Program-made: the position numbers and the translations under genes
Shown here: in pieces, positions 1 through 7,258 of the stretch
Position numbering within the stretch: position 1 is the first letter of the stretch
How the letters are laid out: each line of letters begins with the position of its first letter
DNA from: Brevibacillus fluminis
GTDB lineage: Bacteria > Bacillota > Bacilli > Brevibacillales > Brevibacillaceae
Direction: 5' to 3'
Assembly: GCF_003710825.1 (NCBI RefSeq)
Contig: NZ_RHHQ01000013.1
Coordinates: forward strand, 120,298-184,297
DNA length: 64,000 nt
Notes under the pieces: generated by a model
Told to the model about the DNA's origin: nothing
Databases searched by the model: none
Seen by the model: the letters and a program-made list of their open reading frames with translations, nothing else

Positions 1-3000
1 GCGTTGTTTGCGTTTCCACGCGCGATGGTCTTTGCGCTTGACTTTCGTATTATGGAACCACGCATACAATTGCTGGTTCAGCTGAGCCAGCGACAGCGCC
101 GCGCCACGCTCCGCGCGCAGTGCCATCGCATGGTATAACCCAGGAACGATCACCATTACTACCCAAGCGAGCAGTGCAATTCCCGGTGTGAACACCGCCG
201 CAAAGGAAGCGACGAAATCGTCCCCACCACTCCAAAAGCTGAAAAGTGGGAGTAAACCGACTACAAGCATCACGAGCAGCACTCGCATAATAGGCATATA
301 CTCCGCAAAAGCCGTTTGAATTCGCATGGTAAGCGGGCGTTTCACACCTTCTGCCTGCCGCTCCATGCCGTCGATCAGCACGTATGCCTGCTGCAGCATG
401 AGCGCAATCACAGCCGCAGCTCCGCTCGCAGCCATCAGGTTAAGCGGGCGATTGTACCAGAGCAATCCTCCCACCACCGCAAACGATGCCAGCGGCACAA
501 GCAAGAGGCTGACCACCGCGTGCCGGATCGTACGGTGCACCAGCAAGCTGACCAGACAAAACGCGATAGCTGCGAGTGACGAAAACAAGACGCGCGTTGC
601 GGTATCTGTCTTGTCTGCCTCCTCCTTCTCCTGCTTGCGGATGTCTTCCCCTGACAAGATCGTATACCCCTCCGGGATCGTGATCGTGTCTTTCATCATG
701 ATTGGCAAGTAGTACGAAAGCCCGGCGATACGGCGTTGATCGGATACTGCGCTGCTTACTTTGATCATGTACATGCCGTCTTCACGCTTATAGACCGCCG
801 GTGCTTTCACCAGCTGCCATTCAACAAGCTCATCGAGGCGGACAGATCCGTTGGAAGTGCGGATGAACACGTTTTTGACCTGATCGGCATGCTCCATCTC
901 CTTTTTCGGATAGGATGCCGTGATGGACAAGCTCTGATCGTTCCAGCGAACGTTCCCCACGCTTTGTTCGCCTAGGTAGCCTTCCACCTGGCTTTTCACA
1001 GCCGCTTCGGAAATATGGTAGCGCGCTAGCATGTCTTGCCGCGGAATCATGTTTACATACACCGTCGAATCCGTATCGCCGATATGGACATCGGTCAGTA
1101 GCCGATTGTTTTTTGTATCTCGCATCCGCGAATTTTGCAAGTAATCCGCCAGCCGCGACGCGATTTCGTTCGCCGTCCCAAGCGATGTTCCCTTAATCGT
1201 GAACTCAAGCCGGTTCGACTTGGCGTCGCCGACGACAAGCGCATAAGGGTCTGTCTGTGGGATGTCGCGCATCTGCTCATTGAGTGCTTTTTCAAATTGA
1301 TACGGCGTGCGTACACGCTCAGCCAGCCTTTTCATATAAATCGTGAACCGCAGCTCCTCTTTGGTTACGGTCACGAACACATCTTGAACGTCTGTGAGCG
1401 TGCGCAGCTTCTCCTCAGCCGTTCGGGCCGCTTTCAAGGCGGCGGACTGTGAGCTGCCGTGGATTGTCGGCAACGCCATCGTCGTCTTGTCATTGTCTGT
1501 TTGCAAAAACGGGTCGACCGTCACAAACGTATGAAAGAAGACATAGAGAAGTCCGGTGCTCAGCAGCGTAACAAAATACGGCAATGTCTTGCGCGAGAGC
1601 AGCCGCTCCCACCGTTTGAAAAACCAGCTTGTGACCATGTTCGTCTGCTTGGCTTGCGGCTGATGCGCGAGCGCGTGCTCCCTGAGCCATCCCGCGGCAA
1701 GCGTAGGAACGATCAATCCGATGACGACGGCCAAAACTACAGCGCCGATCAGCAAAACCGGGATCGCATCATACAAAACAGGTATGTCGGTCGCTTTGAG
1801 GAAATCGGTTGTAAACAGGACGGCCGCAATGCCGATCACTGCGAAAATCGGCCAAACCACCAAAAGCAATAACGGCCTCGTATGCCGATCGATCGTCGCC
1901 TGGTCAAGGATCGACTGCTTGGCGTATCGAGCGAAAAGCGCCAGCAACGCTCCTTCGGCGAGCAGCAGGATGATAAACAACGCCCCGGCTGTCGTCAAAT
2001 TCAGCGTCAAGCCGTATAGCCACATGCCGCCAAGGACGCCACCCGCAACCAGCACGACCGCCAGAAAGGAAAGAAACGCCGCAGTAGTTTGACGCAGCCA
2101 TGAACCGATAAAGGAAGCCGCGATGATTGTCGTAACTACAGTGAACAAAAGCACGCGCTTCAAAAAGTCCGCAATCGGCGTGGCATTGTTTTCGATTACT
2201 TCTAGCACGAATTTGCCCTGGCCCTGATCATTGATGCTCTCCACGACGCGTTTCAGTTCGAACGCAGTTTTGGTAGCCCGCGCATCTTCCCTTCCATACA
2301 CATTGATGGCGAGAGCCGGCTCTCCTTTATACAGGGTCATTTGGTCAGCCTGACTCCCCCGCAGGTCCTTGATCTCGGCAAGCAGCTTCAGTGCAACATT
2401 GCCTTTCTTAGTCGATATGATCGTTTTGCCGAGGGCTTCCGGCGCTGATGCTTGACTCGTCCATAAAAAGCGAGTCTGGTCGATTCCTTCGCCGATTCCC
2501 CCGATTCCAGCCTGTGCGGTCTGCTGTTGCAGCTGCTGGATGATTTCGCCAGGTGTCACGTCATAATTTTTCAGCATCGCCGGTGAAAAAACCAACTCCA
2601 CCTTATTGGCAAGGCCGCTCCCGACTTCGACCCGCGAGACGCCCGCAACCTGCGCAAGCTGCTCCCGTACGGTGTATTTGCCGATATTCGCAAGCGTGCT
2701 CAAGTCTCCGCCGTGCAGCAGCAAGAAAGCGAGCGGACCATGATCAGGGCTGAGCCGCTTCCATTTGAGTTCATTGCGGCTGACAGGGAGCGACACTGCG
2801 GCTTCATCGAGCTTTTTGGCTATTTCGTCTTGTAAGCGGCTGCCGGCATCCGGCTTTCCTTTTACAGTAAGCTGGACCGATCCCGCTTGCGTGATCGTCG
2901 TAATTTTCTCCAAGCCGCCCAGCTCGCGAACCTTGTCTTCGAGCGGACGCGCGATTTTTTCCTCTGCTTCCTCCGTCGTCATTCCGCTCGCCGAAGCAGA

Positions 3001-3132
3001 GATTTGGTACGTAGACAGCTCGTAATCAGGGTATACCTCGACAGCAACCTTGCTGTATGCGGTGATTCCCAACACGATGAGGAGCAGTGCGAGCAGCGCA
3101 ACTACCTGTTTGCGATAGCTGTTATTGATCAT
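1..3132 (-). CDS. RND-family efflux permease (AcrB/SwrC-like), C-terminus outside window
   Basis: The frame is open from the ATG at 3132 to the window edge (1044 codons, no stop), close to the usual ~1030-1060 residues of RND permeases, so only the tail is missing. It starts MINNSYRKQVVALLALLL, followed by a hydrophobic TM1 and a porter-like region (YPDYELSTYQISASASGM). Hydrophobic helices cluster near residues 335-500 and 855-1015, the usual RND pattern of TM1, TM2-6, TM7, TM8-12. The start overlaps the end of the upstream adaptor gene by 11 bases, so the two are probably translationally coupled and form one exporter. Oddity: where RND pumps carry the proton-relay Asp-Asp pair in TM4, this protein reads LLLAEGALLALF, with a lone Glu. 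The substrate cannot be told. Family is fairly sure; transport activity is less so. Confidence 0.82.
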   Translation of the reverse strand, partial: MINNSYRKQVVALLALLLIVLGITAYSKVAVEVYPDYELSTYQISASASGMTTEEAEEKIARPLEDKVRELGGLEKITTITQAGSVQLTVKGKPDAGSRLQDEIAKKLDEAAVSLPVSRNELKWKRLSPDHGPLAFLLLHGGDLSTLANIGKYTVREQLAQVAGVSRVEVGSGLANKVELVFSPAMLKNYDVTPGEIIQQLQQQTAQAGIGGIGEGIDQTRFLWTSQASAPEALGKTIISTKKGNVALKLLAEIKDLRGSQADQMTLYKGEPALAINVYGREDARATKTAFELKRVVESINDQGQGKFVLEVIENNATPIADFLKRVLLFTVVTTIIAASFIGSWLRQTTAAFLSFLAVVLVAGGVLGGMWLYGLTLNLTTAGALFIILLLAEGALLALFARYAKQSILDQATIDRHTRPLLLLVVWPIFAVIGIAAVLFTTDFLKATDIPVLYDAIPVLLIGAVVLAVVIGLIVPTLAAGWLREHALAHQPQAKQTNMVTSWFFKRWERLLSRKTLPYFVTLLSTGLLYVFFHTFVTVDPFLQTDNDKTTMALPTIHGSSQSAALKAARTAEEKLRTLTDVQDVFVTVTKEELRFTIYMKRLAERVRTPYQFEKALNEQMRDIPQTDPYALVVGDAKSNRLEFTIKGTSLGTANEIASRLADYLQNSRMRDTKNNRLLTDVHIGDTDSTVYVNMIPRQDMLARYHISEAAVKSQVEGYLGEQSVGNVRWNDQSLSITASYPKKEMEHADQVKNVFIRTSNGSVRLDELVEWQLVKAPAVYKREDGMYMIKVSSAVSDQRRIAGLSYYLPIMMKDTITIPEGYTILSGEDIRKQEKEEADKTDTATRVLFSSLAAIAFCLVSLLVHRTIRHAVVSLLLVPLASFAVVGGLLWYNRPLNLMAASGAAAVIALMLQQAYVLIDGMERQAEGVKRPLTMRIQTAFAEYMPIMRVLLVMLVVGLLPLFSFWSGGDDFVASFAAVFTPGIALLAWVVMVIVPGLYHAMALRAERGAALSLAQLNQQLYAWFHNTKVKRKDHRAWKRKQR

Positions 3133-4366
3133 CGGCTACCCTCACCGTTTCGCCATCAAGTACATAGGAAAGCCCTTGGCTGACGATTCGATCGCCCGCC
3201 TCCAACCCGGATAACACCTGGTAATACTCGCCATAAAGCGGTCCGACCTTTATCTCCGTTTTTTGGATCGTATCTTCGGCCAGCTTCATCACATAGTGAG
3301 ATTCATCGGAAATGCCCACTGCGGACACCGGCACGAGGAGCGCGTTCCCGCCTTTGACGTCGTAACGGCAGGTGACGGTCATCCCCGCCTTCCAATCGGC
3401 CACGTCACCTTTTACGGCGATTTCCACCGGATAGGTTGCGGTGGCTTGATCGAGAATCGGCGAAACAAAGCTGACTTGACCCCCCAGCTCTTCTCCGCCC
3501 GGGGTCACGACGGTCACCGTCTGGCCCTTTTTCCAATTGCCGATCTGGTCGTTTTCGACCTGGATTTTAACCATCCAGGACGACGGATCGATCAGCCGCA
3601 CCACTTCCGTCCCAGCGCCCACTTGTTCGGATTCCTGCATCGGAATGGCTGCAACGATGCCACCAAACGGCGCATGAAGCTGTGCCTGCTTCAAATCCTG
3701 ATTCGCCCGTCCCAATTGCGCCGCAGCTTCTTTTACCTGTGCATCGGCCGCTTCCACATCGAGCTTATCCGCCGCTTCAACCAGCTTGCTCAAGCTCAAT
3801 TCCTCTTCCTGCAGGCTCATCGCCGCCTGCTTTTGGGCGAGCGTCGCCGTATCCAGCTCCTCTTTGGAGATCGCCCCGTTCTGGAACAGCAGCTTGCCGC
3901 GGTTTAGCTCATCCGACGCTTTGGCCAGATTTTGACGCGCGCGCTCGATTTTGAGCTTTTGCTGTGTCACATCCGTTTCATGCGCGCCTTTCAGCGTCTT
4001 GGCCCGCTGCAGCGCGGCGCGGTCAACCTGGCTTTGCGCTGCATCGATCTCCTGCTGCCATACCGTCGTATCCAGCGCTGCGAGCAGCTCACCCGTTTTC
4101 ACAGCGCTTCCTTTTTGCACAAATATTTTTGCAATTTTTCCCGAAGAACCAAATGACAGCGGCAATTCTTTTTGCGGGACGACCGTACCGGTTATCTCCT
4201 GCGTAAGACCGCCCTGCTTCGGCTCCAGCACGTAAGCGTTTACGGTTTTGACCTTCAACACGGTATCTTTTTCCCGATCGCGCAGTTGCTCAACCTGCGA
4301 TTCCAGCTTTTCGCAACCGGCCGTCAACAAAAGAACCGCCAGCAACACCGCATATGGTTTTTTCAT
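3122..4366 (-). CDS. RND efflux adaptor lipoprotein (HlyD/MFP family)
   Basis: This 414-residue membrane-fusion protein should link the RND permease to the cell surface. It begins with a lipoprotein signal ending LLLTAGC (lipidated Cys18). A lipoyl/barrel-sandwich half follows (GKIAKIFVQKGSAVKTGELL), then a long Ala/Gln/Glu-rich coiled coil at about residues 105-225, the second lipoyl half (LHAPFGGIVAAIPMQESEQV), and beta-barrel and membrane-proximal domains ending VSQGLSYVLDGETVRVADDQ. The start is preceded by a GGGGGTT ribosome site. It is the first gene of a two-gene leftward operon with the permease, whose start lies inside its last codons. In Gram-positives such adaptors are anchored on the outer face of the membrane. 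Confidence 0.88.
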   Translation of the reverse strand: MKKPYAVLLAVLLLTAGCEKLESQVEQLRDREKDTVLKVKTVNAYVLEPKQGGLTQEITGTVVPQKELPLSFGSSGKIAKIFVQKGSAVKTGELLAALDTTVWQQEIDAAQSQVDRAALQRAKTLKGAHETDVTQQKLKIERARQNLAKASDELNRGKLLFQNGAISKEELDTATLAQKQAAMSLQEEELSLSKLVEAADKLDVEAADAQVKEAAAQLGRANQDLKQAQLHAPFGGIVAAIPMQESEQVGAGTEVVRLIDPSSWMVKIQVENDQIGNWKKGQTVTVVTPGGEELGGQVSFVSPILDQATATYPVEIAVKGDVADWKAGMTVTCRYDVKGGNALLVPVSAVGISDESHYVMKLAEDTIQKTEIKVGPLYGEYYQVLSGLEAGDRIVSQGLSYVLDGETVRVADDQ

Positions 4367-4525
4367 GTTCGTAACCCCCGTAAAAACCTTTTCTTCTCTT
4401 TTTTTTCGGTAAAATACGCCTCAGCAAATTATTTATAAATGGTAAATATAATTTTACATGCTGTCATTGGTTCTGTATCATTTTTCTGAAAACCTTTATT
4501 ATTTTTTATAATTTTCCGCAATGAC

Positions 4526-4572
4526 ATGCACTGGAATACATAAGTGCATCTGTTTACGCTTCTTGTTATACT
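4526..4572 (+). promoter_or_regulatory. Extended -10 promoter with overlapping inverted repeat
   Basis: TGTTATACT (4564-4572) is an extended -10 (TGn TATACT). Just upstream, ATGCACT (4526-4532) and AGTGCAT (4543-4549) form a 7-bp inverted repeat with a 10-base spacer over the place of the -35, which suggests an operator. The likely target is the methyltransferase gene at 4768. The bound regulator is unknown. Confidence 0.4.
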
Positions 4573-4665
4573 GTTTCATGAGGACATCATCTCCTCGATT
4601 TACATTCTGAACTAAACGAGGTTCGATTGACATGATCATCCAATACATTCGCTATCGGTAATGAG

Positions 4666-4732
4666 AGGTACAGCTCACGTGGCCCCGCTTTTGATTGAAA
4701 TCGCGCGGGTTTATTTGACTGTGCCTTTTTTC
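4666..4732 (+). terminator. Terminator-like leader structure before rlmA-like gene (possible attenuator)
   Basis: AGGTACAG (4666-4673) pairs with CTGTGCCT (4719-4726, one G-U), enclosing a smaller CCCGC/GCGGG stem (4684-4688 with 4705-4709), and is followed at once by a run of six T. It lies about 95 bases after the extended -10 and 35 bases before the start codon, so it could act as a conditional terminator. No leader peptide was recognised. Confidence 0.35.
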
Positions 4733-4767
4733 ATTCACGATAACCGAATGAATGGGGTGCTTTTTTC

Positions 4768-5619
4768 ATGTCTATTTTTCGTTGTCCGCTTTGCACAAGC
4801 TCTATGCAGCTTGTGGGTGGCAAACATTTGCAATGCTTGAATCGACATTCTTTTGATCTGGCCAGGCACGGTTACGTGAACTTCCTGCCTGCCCCGTTCA
4901 AATCGACCTATGACAATCGCTTGTTCGCCGCACGGTCTGCCGTTTGCGACAGCGGTTTCTATGACGTGCTTCACGCGCACATCAGCGAGCTGCTCACTGG
5001 TAGTTCATCCATCGCGTCGGGTACCGGCAGCACGCTTATGCTTGATGCCGGATGCGGCGAGGGCTCGCATCTCGCACGAGTGCTTGCCACATTAAAAGAA
5101 CAGCATGGTGCTGAAATTGCGGGTGTCGGGTTGGATTTATCGAAAGAAGGGATTGTACGGGCATCCAGACGCTTTCCCGAGCTTCACTGGTGCGTCGCAG
5201 ATCTGGCGAACAGCCCGTTTCACGATGGCCAATTTGCCGCGATTCTCAACATCCTCTCGCCCGCCAACTACAGCGAGTTTGCGAGACTACTTGCGCATGA
5301 CGGCTTGCTGATCAAGGTCATTCCCGAGAGCGGATATTTGCAGGAGCTACGCGGGCATTTTTTCGCCCAAACGAAACGTTCTACCTATTCGAATGAACGG
5401 GTCGTCAATCGGTTTTGCAGCCGCTTCACGCTGTTAGAGAAGCAGCGCCTCCAATATACAATGGCACTAGAAGGTGGACTGATTGAATCGCTCGTGCAGA
5501 TGACCCCCCTTTCGTGGAGAGCGGCGGATACAGAAGTCTTGCGAACCACCGCGTTGCAAAAGCTAGAGATCACGATCGATGTTTCCGTGTTGGTTGGAAA
5601 AGCAACGGCTACCATATAA
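4768..5619 (+). CDS. 23S rRNA (guanine-N1) methyltransferase, RlmA/TlrB type
   Basis: This 283-residue SAM-dependent methyltransferase resembles E. coli RlmA (G745) and the RlmA-II/TlrB group (G748) of Gram-positives. The N-terminus has the family's four-ligand zinc finger (CPLC at 6-9, C23 and H27 in CLNRH) followed by the signature FDLARHGYVNFLPA. SAM motif I is LDAGCGEGSH near residue 93, then GVGLDLSKEGI and a motif IV region NILSPANYSEFARLL. The ATG has a GGGGTG ribosome site. The gene stands alone with its own promoter, a leader hairpin and a downstream terminator. RlmA-II enzymes can raise tolerance to tylosin-like macrolides; whether this is RlmA-I or RlmA-II cannot be decided by eye. 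Confidence 0.82.
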   Translation: MSIFRCPLCTSSMQLVGGKHLQCLNRHSFDLARHGYVNFLPAPFKSTYDNRLFAARSAVCDSGFYDVLHAHISELLTGSSSIASGTGSTLMLDAGCGEGSHLARVLATLKEQHGAEIAGVGLDLSKEGIVRASRRFPELHWCVADLANSPFHDGQFAAILNILSPANYSEFARLLAHDGLLIKVIPESGYLQELRGHFFAQTKRSTYSNERVVNRFCSRFTLLEKQRLQYTMALEGGLIESLVQMTPLSWRAADTEVLRTTALQKLEITIDVSVLVGKATATI

Positions 5620-5629
5620 AATGAATCAA

Positions 5630-5656
5630 ACCTCCCTTTTTCCCGGGCGGTTTTTT
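5630..5656 (+). terminator. Rho-independent terminator after rlmA-like gene
   Basis: ACCtCCC (5630-5636) pairs with GGGcGGT (5645-5651) with one mismatch and is followed by TTTTTT, 10 bases after the stop codon. Confidence 0.5.
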
Positions 5657-5662
5657 ACAGAC

Positions 5663-5708
5663 GCGTCTAGCGTCAAAGGCGCGCCCAGCGTCAAAGGTGC
5701 GTCTGGCG
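5663..5708 (+). repeat. Short degenerate direct repeats before acetyltransferase gene
   Basis: The core AGCGTCAAAGG is repeated 18 bases apart (5669 and 5687) inside degenerate 16-18 base units that start GCGTCT, GCGCGCC and GTGCGTCTGG. It lies between the terminator and the ribosome site of the next gene and overlaps no convincing gene. Function unknown. Confidence 0.55.
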
Positions 5709-5725
5709 CCTCAGGAGGGTTTGAC

Positions 5726-6283
5726 ATGAACATGCTGACAAGTGATAAGTGGGACGAAGCATTGTGGCAGCAAGCAGAGCCGATCTATTACGAAGCGTTT
5801 CCCGCGCATGGGCGGAAAAAACGCGAGCTGATCGAGCGGATGTTCGCGAGAAACATGTGTAATCTGCATGTTTTGATGGATGGGGATGAAGCGGTTGGCA
5901 TGGCGTTGACCGGAAAAACGCAGAACGAAGACGCTTCGGCGCTTTTGATCGATTATTTCGCCGTGAAAGCGGCGCGGCGCGGGGAACGCATCGGGCAGCG
6001 CTTCATGGCCATGCTGAAGGAATGGGCCCAGACCCTGCCACACATGGACGGGATCATCGTCGAAGTCGAAGCCGAGGAATCGGAAATGAATCGCAGCCGT
6101 ATCCGGTTTTGGGAGTCATGCGGATTTACGCTTACGGATTACATCCACACGTACATTTGGGTTCCTGAAACGTACAAGGCGATGTATGTGGAGCTTTCGC
6201 CTGAAAGCCGCTTGCCCAAGGATGGACAGCATCTGTTTTCCTTCATTACTGCGTTTCATAAAAAGGCTTATGCAAGGAAATGA
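5726..6283 (+). CDS. GNAT-family N-acetyltransferase
   Basis: The product is 185 residues if translation starts at the ATG at 5726, 6 bases after a strong AGGAGGG site (5713-5719); the frame is open further upstream but lacks a ribosome site there. The GNAT acetyl-CoA site appears as LIDYFAVKAARRGERIGQRF near residues 78-97 (strand then R-x-x-G-x-G/A-like loop), followed by IIVEVEAEE, and the strand-5 region as RIRFWESCGFTL, which is typical (NRxFYxxxGF-like). The substrate is unknown; no neighbouring gene points to one. It ends at a strong bidirectional terminator shared with the Cof phosphatase gene facing it. Confidence 0.75.
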   Translation: MNMLTSDKWDEALWQQAEPIYYEAFPAHGRKKRELIERMFARNMCNLHVLMDGDEAVGMALTGKTQNEDASALLIDYFAVKAARRGERIGQRFMAMLKEWAQTLPHMDGIIVEVEAEESEMNRSRIRFWESCGFTLTDYIHTYIWVPETYKAMYVELSPESRLPKDGQHLFSFITAFHKKAYARK

Positions 6284-6294
6284 AACAATTAGAA

Positions 6295-6341
6295 AGCGAT
6301 CCGCTCGGTTGACCGAATACCGCCCGGATCGCTCCTTATTT
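6295..6341. terminator. Bidirectional terminator
   Basis: AGCGATCCG (6295-6303) and CGGATCGCT (6325-6333) form a perfect 9-bp stem, with CTTATTTTTT on the right side. It lies between the converging acetyltransferase and Cof phosphatase genes. Confidence 0.75.
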
Positions 6342-6343
6342 TT

Positions 6344-7147
6344 TCAACGCACGCCAGCAGTCGCATTCGCCTGCAAGACCCACTCTACCGCTTCGGCCAC
6401 AGAATCTGCTTCCCGGCTTGCTCGCTTGCGTACGTCCGCGTCACTGTGCGCCATCACAAAGCTGTGCGGTGTGAGCGTAAACATCGACAGGTCGTTGAAG
6501 GAATCGCCGATGACGACCGTTTCCTCCGGCTTGACGCCCAATTCTTTGAGCAAGAAGCCCAGCCCCACACCTTTGGAGACGTGAATCGGCATGAAATCGA
6601 CGCAATCCACATCAGATACGACCACTTCCACTTCTCCTGGGAAAGCCTCCCGGATCGCCGCCTGCATCTCGCGCAATCGGTCCATCTCACCAAAATAGCT
6701 GAGCTTGCAAGGCGCAAAGTCGGATGCAAATGACTCAACAACATCTGATTTCACTTCGAACGGCATCAGCATGCGCGCCTCAATCTTCTTTGTTGCCTCC
6801 GATTTATTGGGCGTATAAATCGTTTGCCCGACGCTGATCATCTCCACGAAGCCGTAGTGGCGCGCCGCGGCATACAGCCGTTTGGCCAGCTCCGGTTCAA
6901 ACGCGTCACTGTGCAGCAGCTTCTCCTCGCACGTATAGACGAAGGAACCGTTTTGACTGATGCGGTGGCATGCCACCCGCAAGTCGTCCGTGATGGTCGT
7001 CAGTTCCCCATGCATTCGCCCGGATGCCAGGCAAACCTCCACTCCTGCCTCTGCAAGCTCACGCAAAGCCTGGCGATTCTTTTCCGGCACCTGTTTATCG
7101 TCGTCCAGCAGTGTTCCATCCAAATCCGTTACGAACAGCTTGATCAT
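6344..7147 (-). CDS. HAD-superfamily phosphatase, Cof type
   Basis: This 267-residue protein has the expected length of Cof-like (HAD subclass IIB) hydrolases. Motif I is DLDGTLLDD (nucleophile Asp8, acid Asp10), motif II is CLASGRMHGEL, the motif III lysine lies near SKGVGLGFLL (about residue 190) and motif IV is VIGDSFNDLSMF. A C2 cap lies between about residues 85 and 185. The start is preceded by GGGGAGGG. These enzymes dephosphorylate sugar phosphates, nucleotides or cofactor phosphates such as FMN and PLP; the specific substrate cannot be read from sequence. It is monocistronic. Confidence 0.88.
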   Translation of the reverse strand: MIKLFVTDLDGTLLDDDKQVPEKNRQALRELAEAGVEVCLASGRMHGELTTITDDLRVACHRISQNGSFVYTCEEKLLHSDAFEPELAKRLYAAARHYGFVEMISVGQTIYTPNKSEATKKIEARMLMPFEVKSDVVESFASDFAPCKLSYFGEMDRLREMQAAIREAFPGEVEVVVSDVDCVDFMPIHVSKGVGLGFLLKELGVKPEETVVIGDSFNDLSMFTLTPHSFVMAHSDADVRKRASREADSVAEAVEWVLQANATAGVR

Positions 7148-7191
7148 CTCTTTCTCTTCCCTCCCCTATCGCTTGCTTTATTGTACCCCAA

Positions 7192-7237
7192 CAAAAAGAA
7201 GGCGCAAAGGAAGCAGCTCTTTCCTTTACACCTTCTT
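7192..7237 (-). terminator. Terminator of the two-repeat secreted protein gene
   Basis: AAGAAGG (7196-7202) with CCTTCTT (7231-7237), and AAAGGAA (7206-7212) with TTCCTTT (7221-7227), make a two-tier stem just past the stop at 7259. Read leftward it is followed by CTTTTTGTT. Confidence 0.65.
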
Positions 7238-7258
7238 ATCAATTCCCTCGGACGCTGA

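Larger units (their letters stand above)
4367..4767. other. Divergent intergenic region, adaptor gene / rlmA-like gene
   Basis: This 400-base gap holds no convincing ORF. It is AT-rich near the adaptor gene (a TTTATAAATAAT-type stretch reading leftward could be its -10). On the rightward side it carries an extended -10, an inverted repeat and a terminator-like structure, listed separately. Confidence 0.5.
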
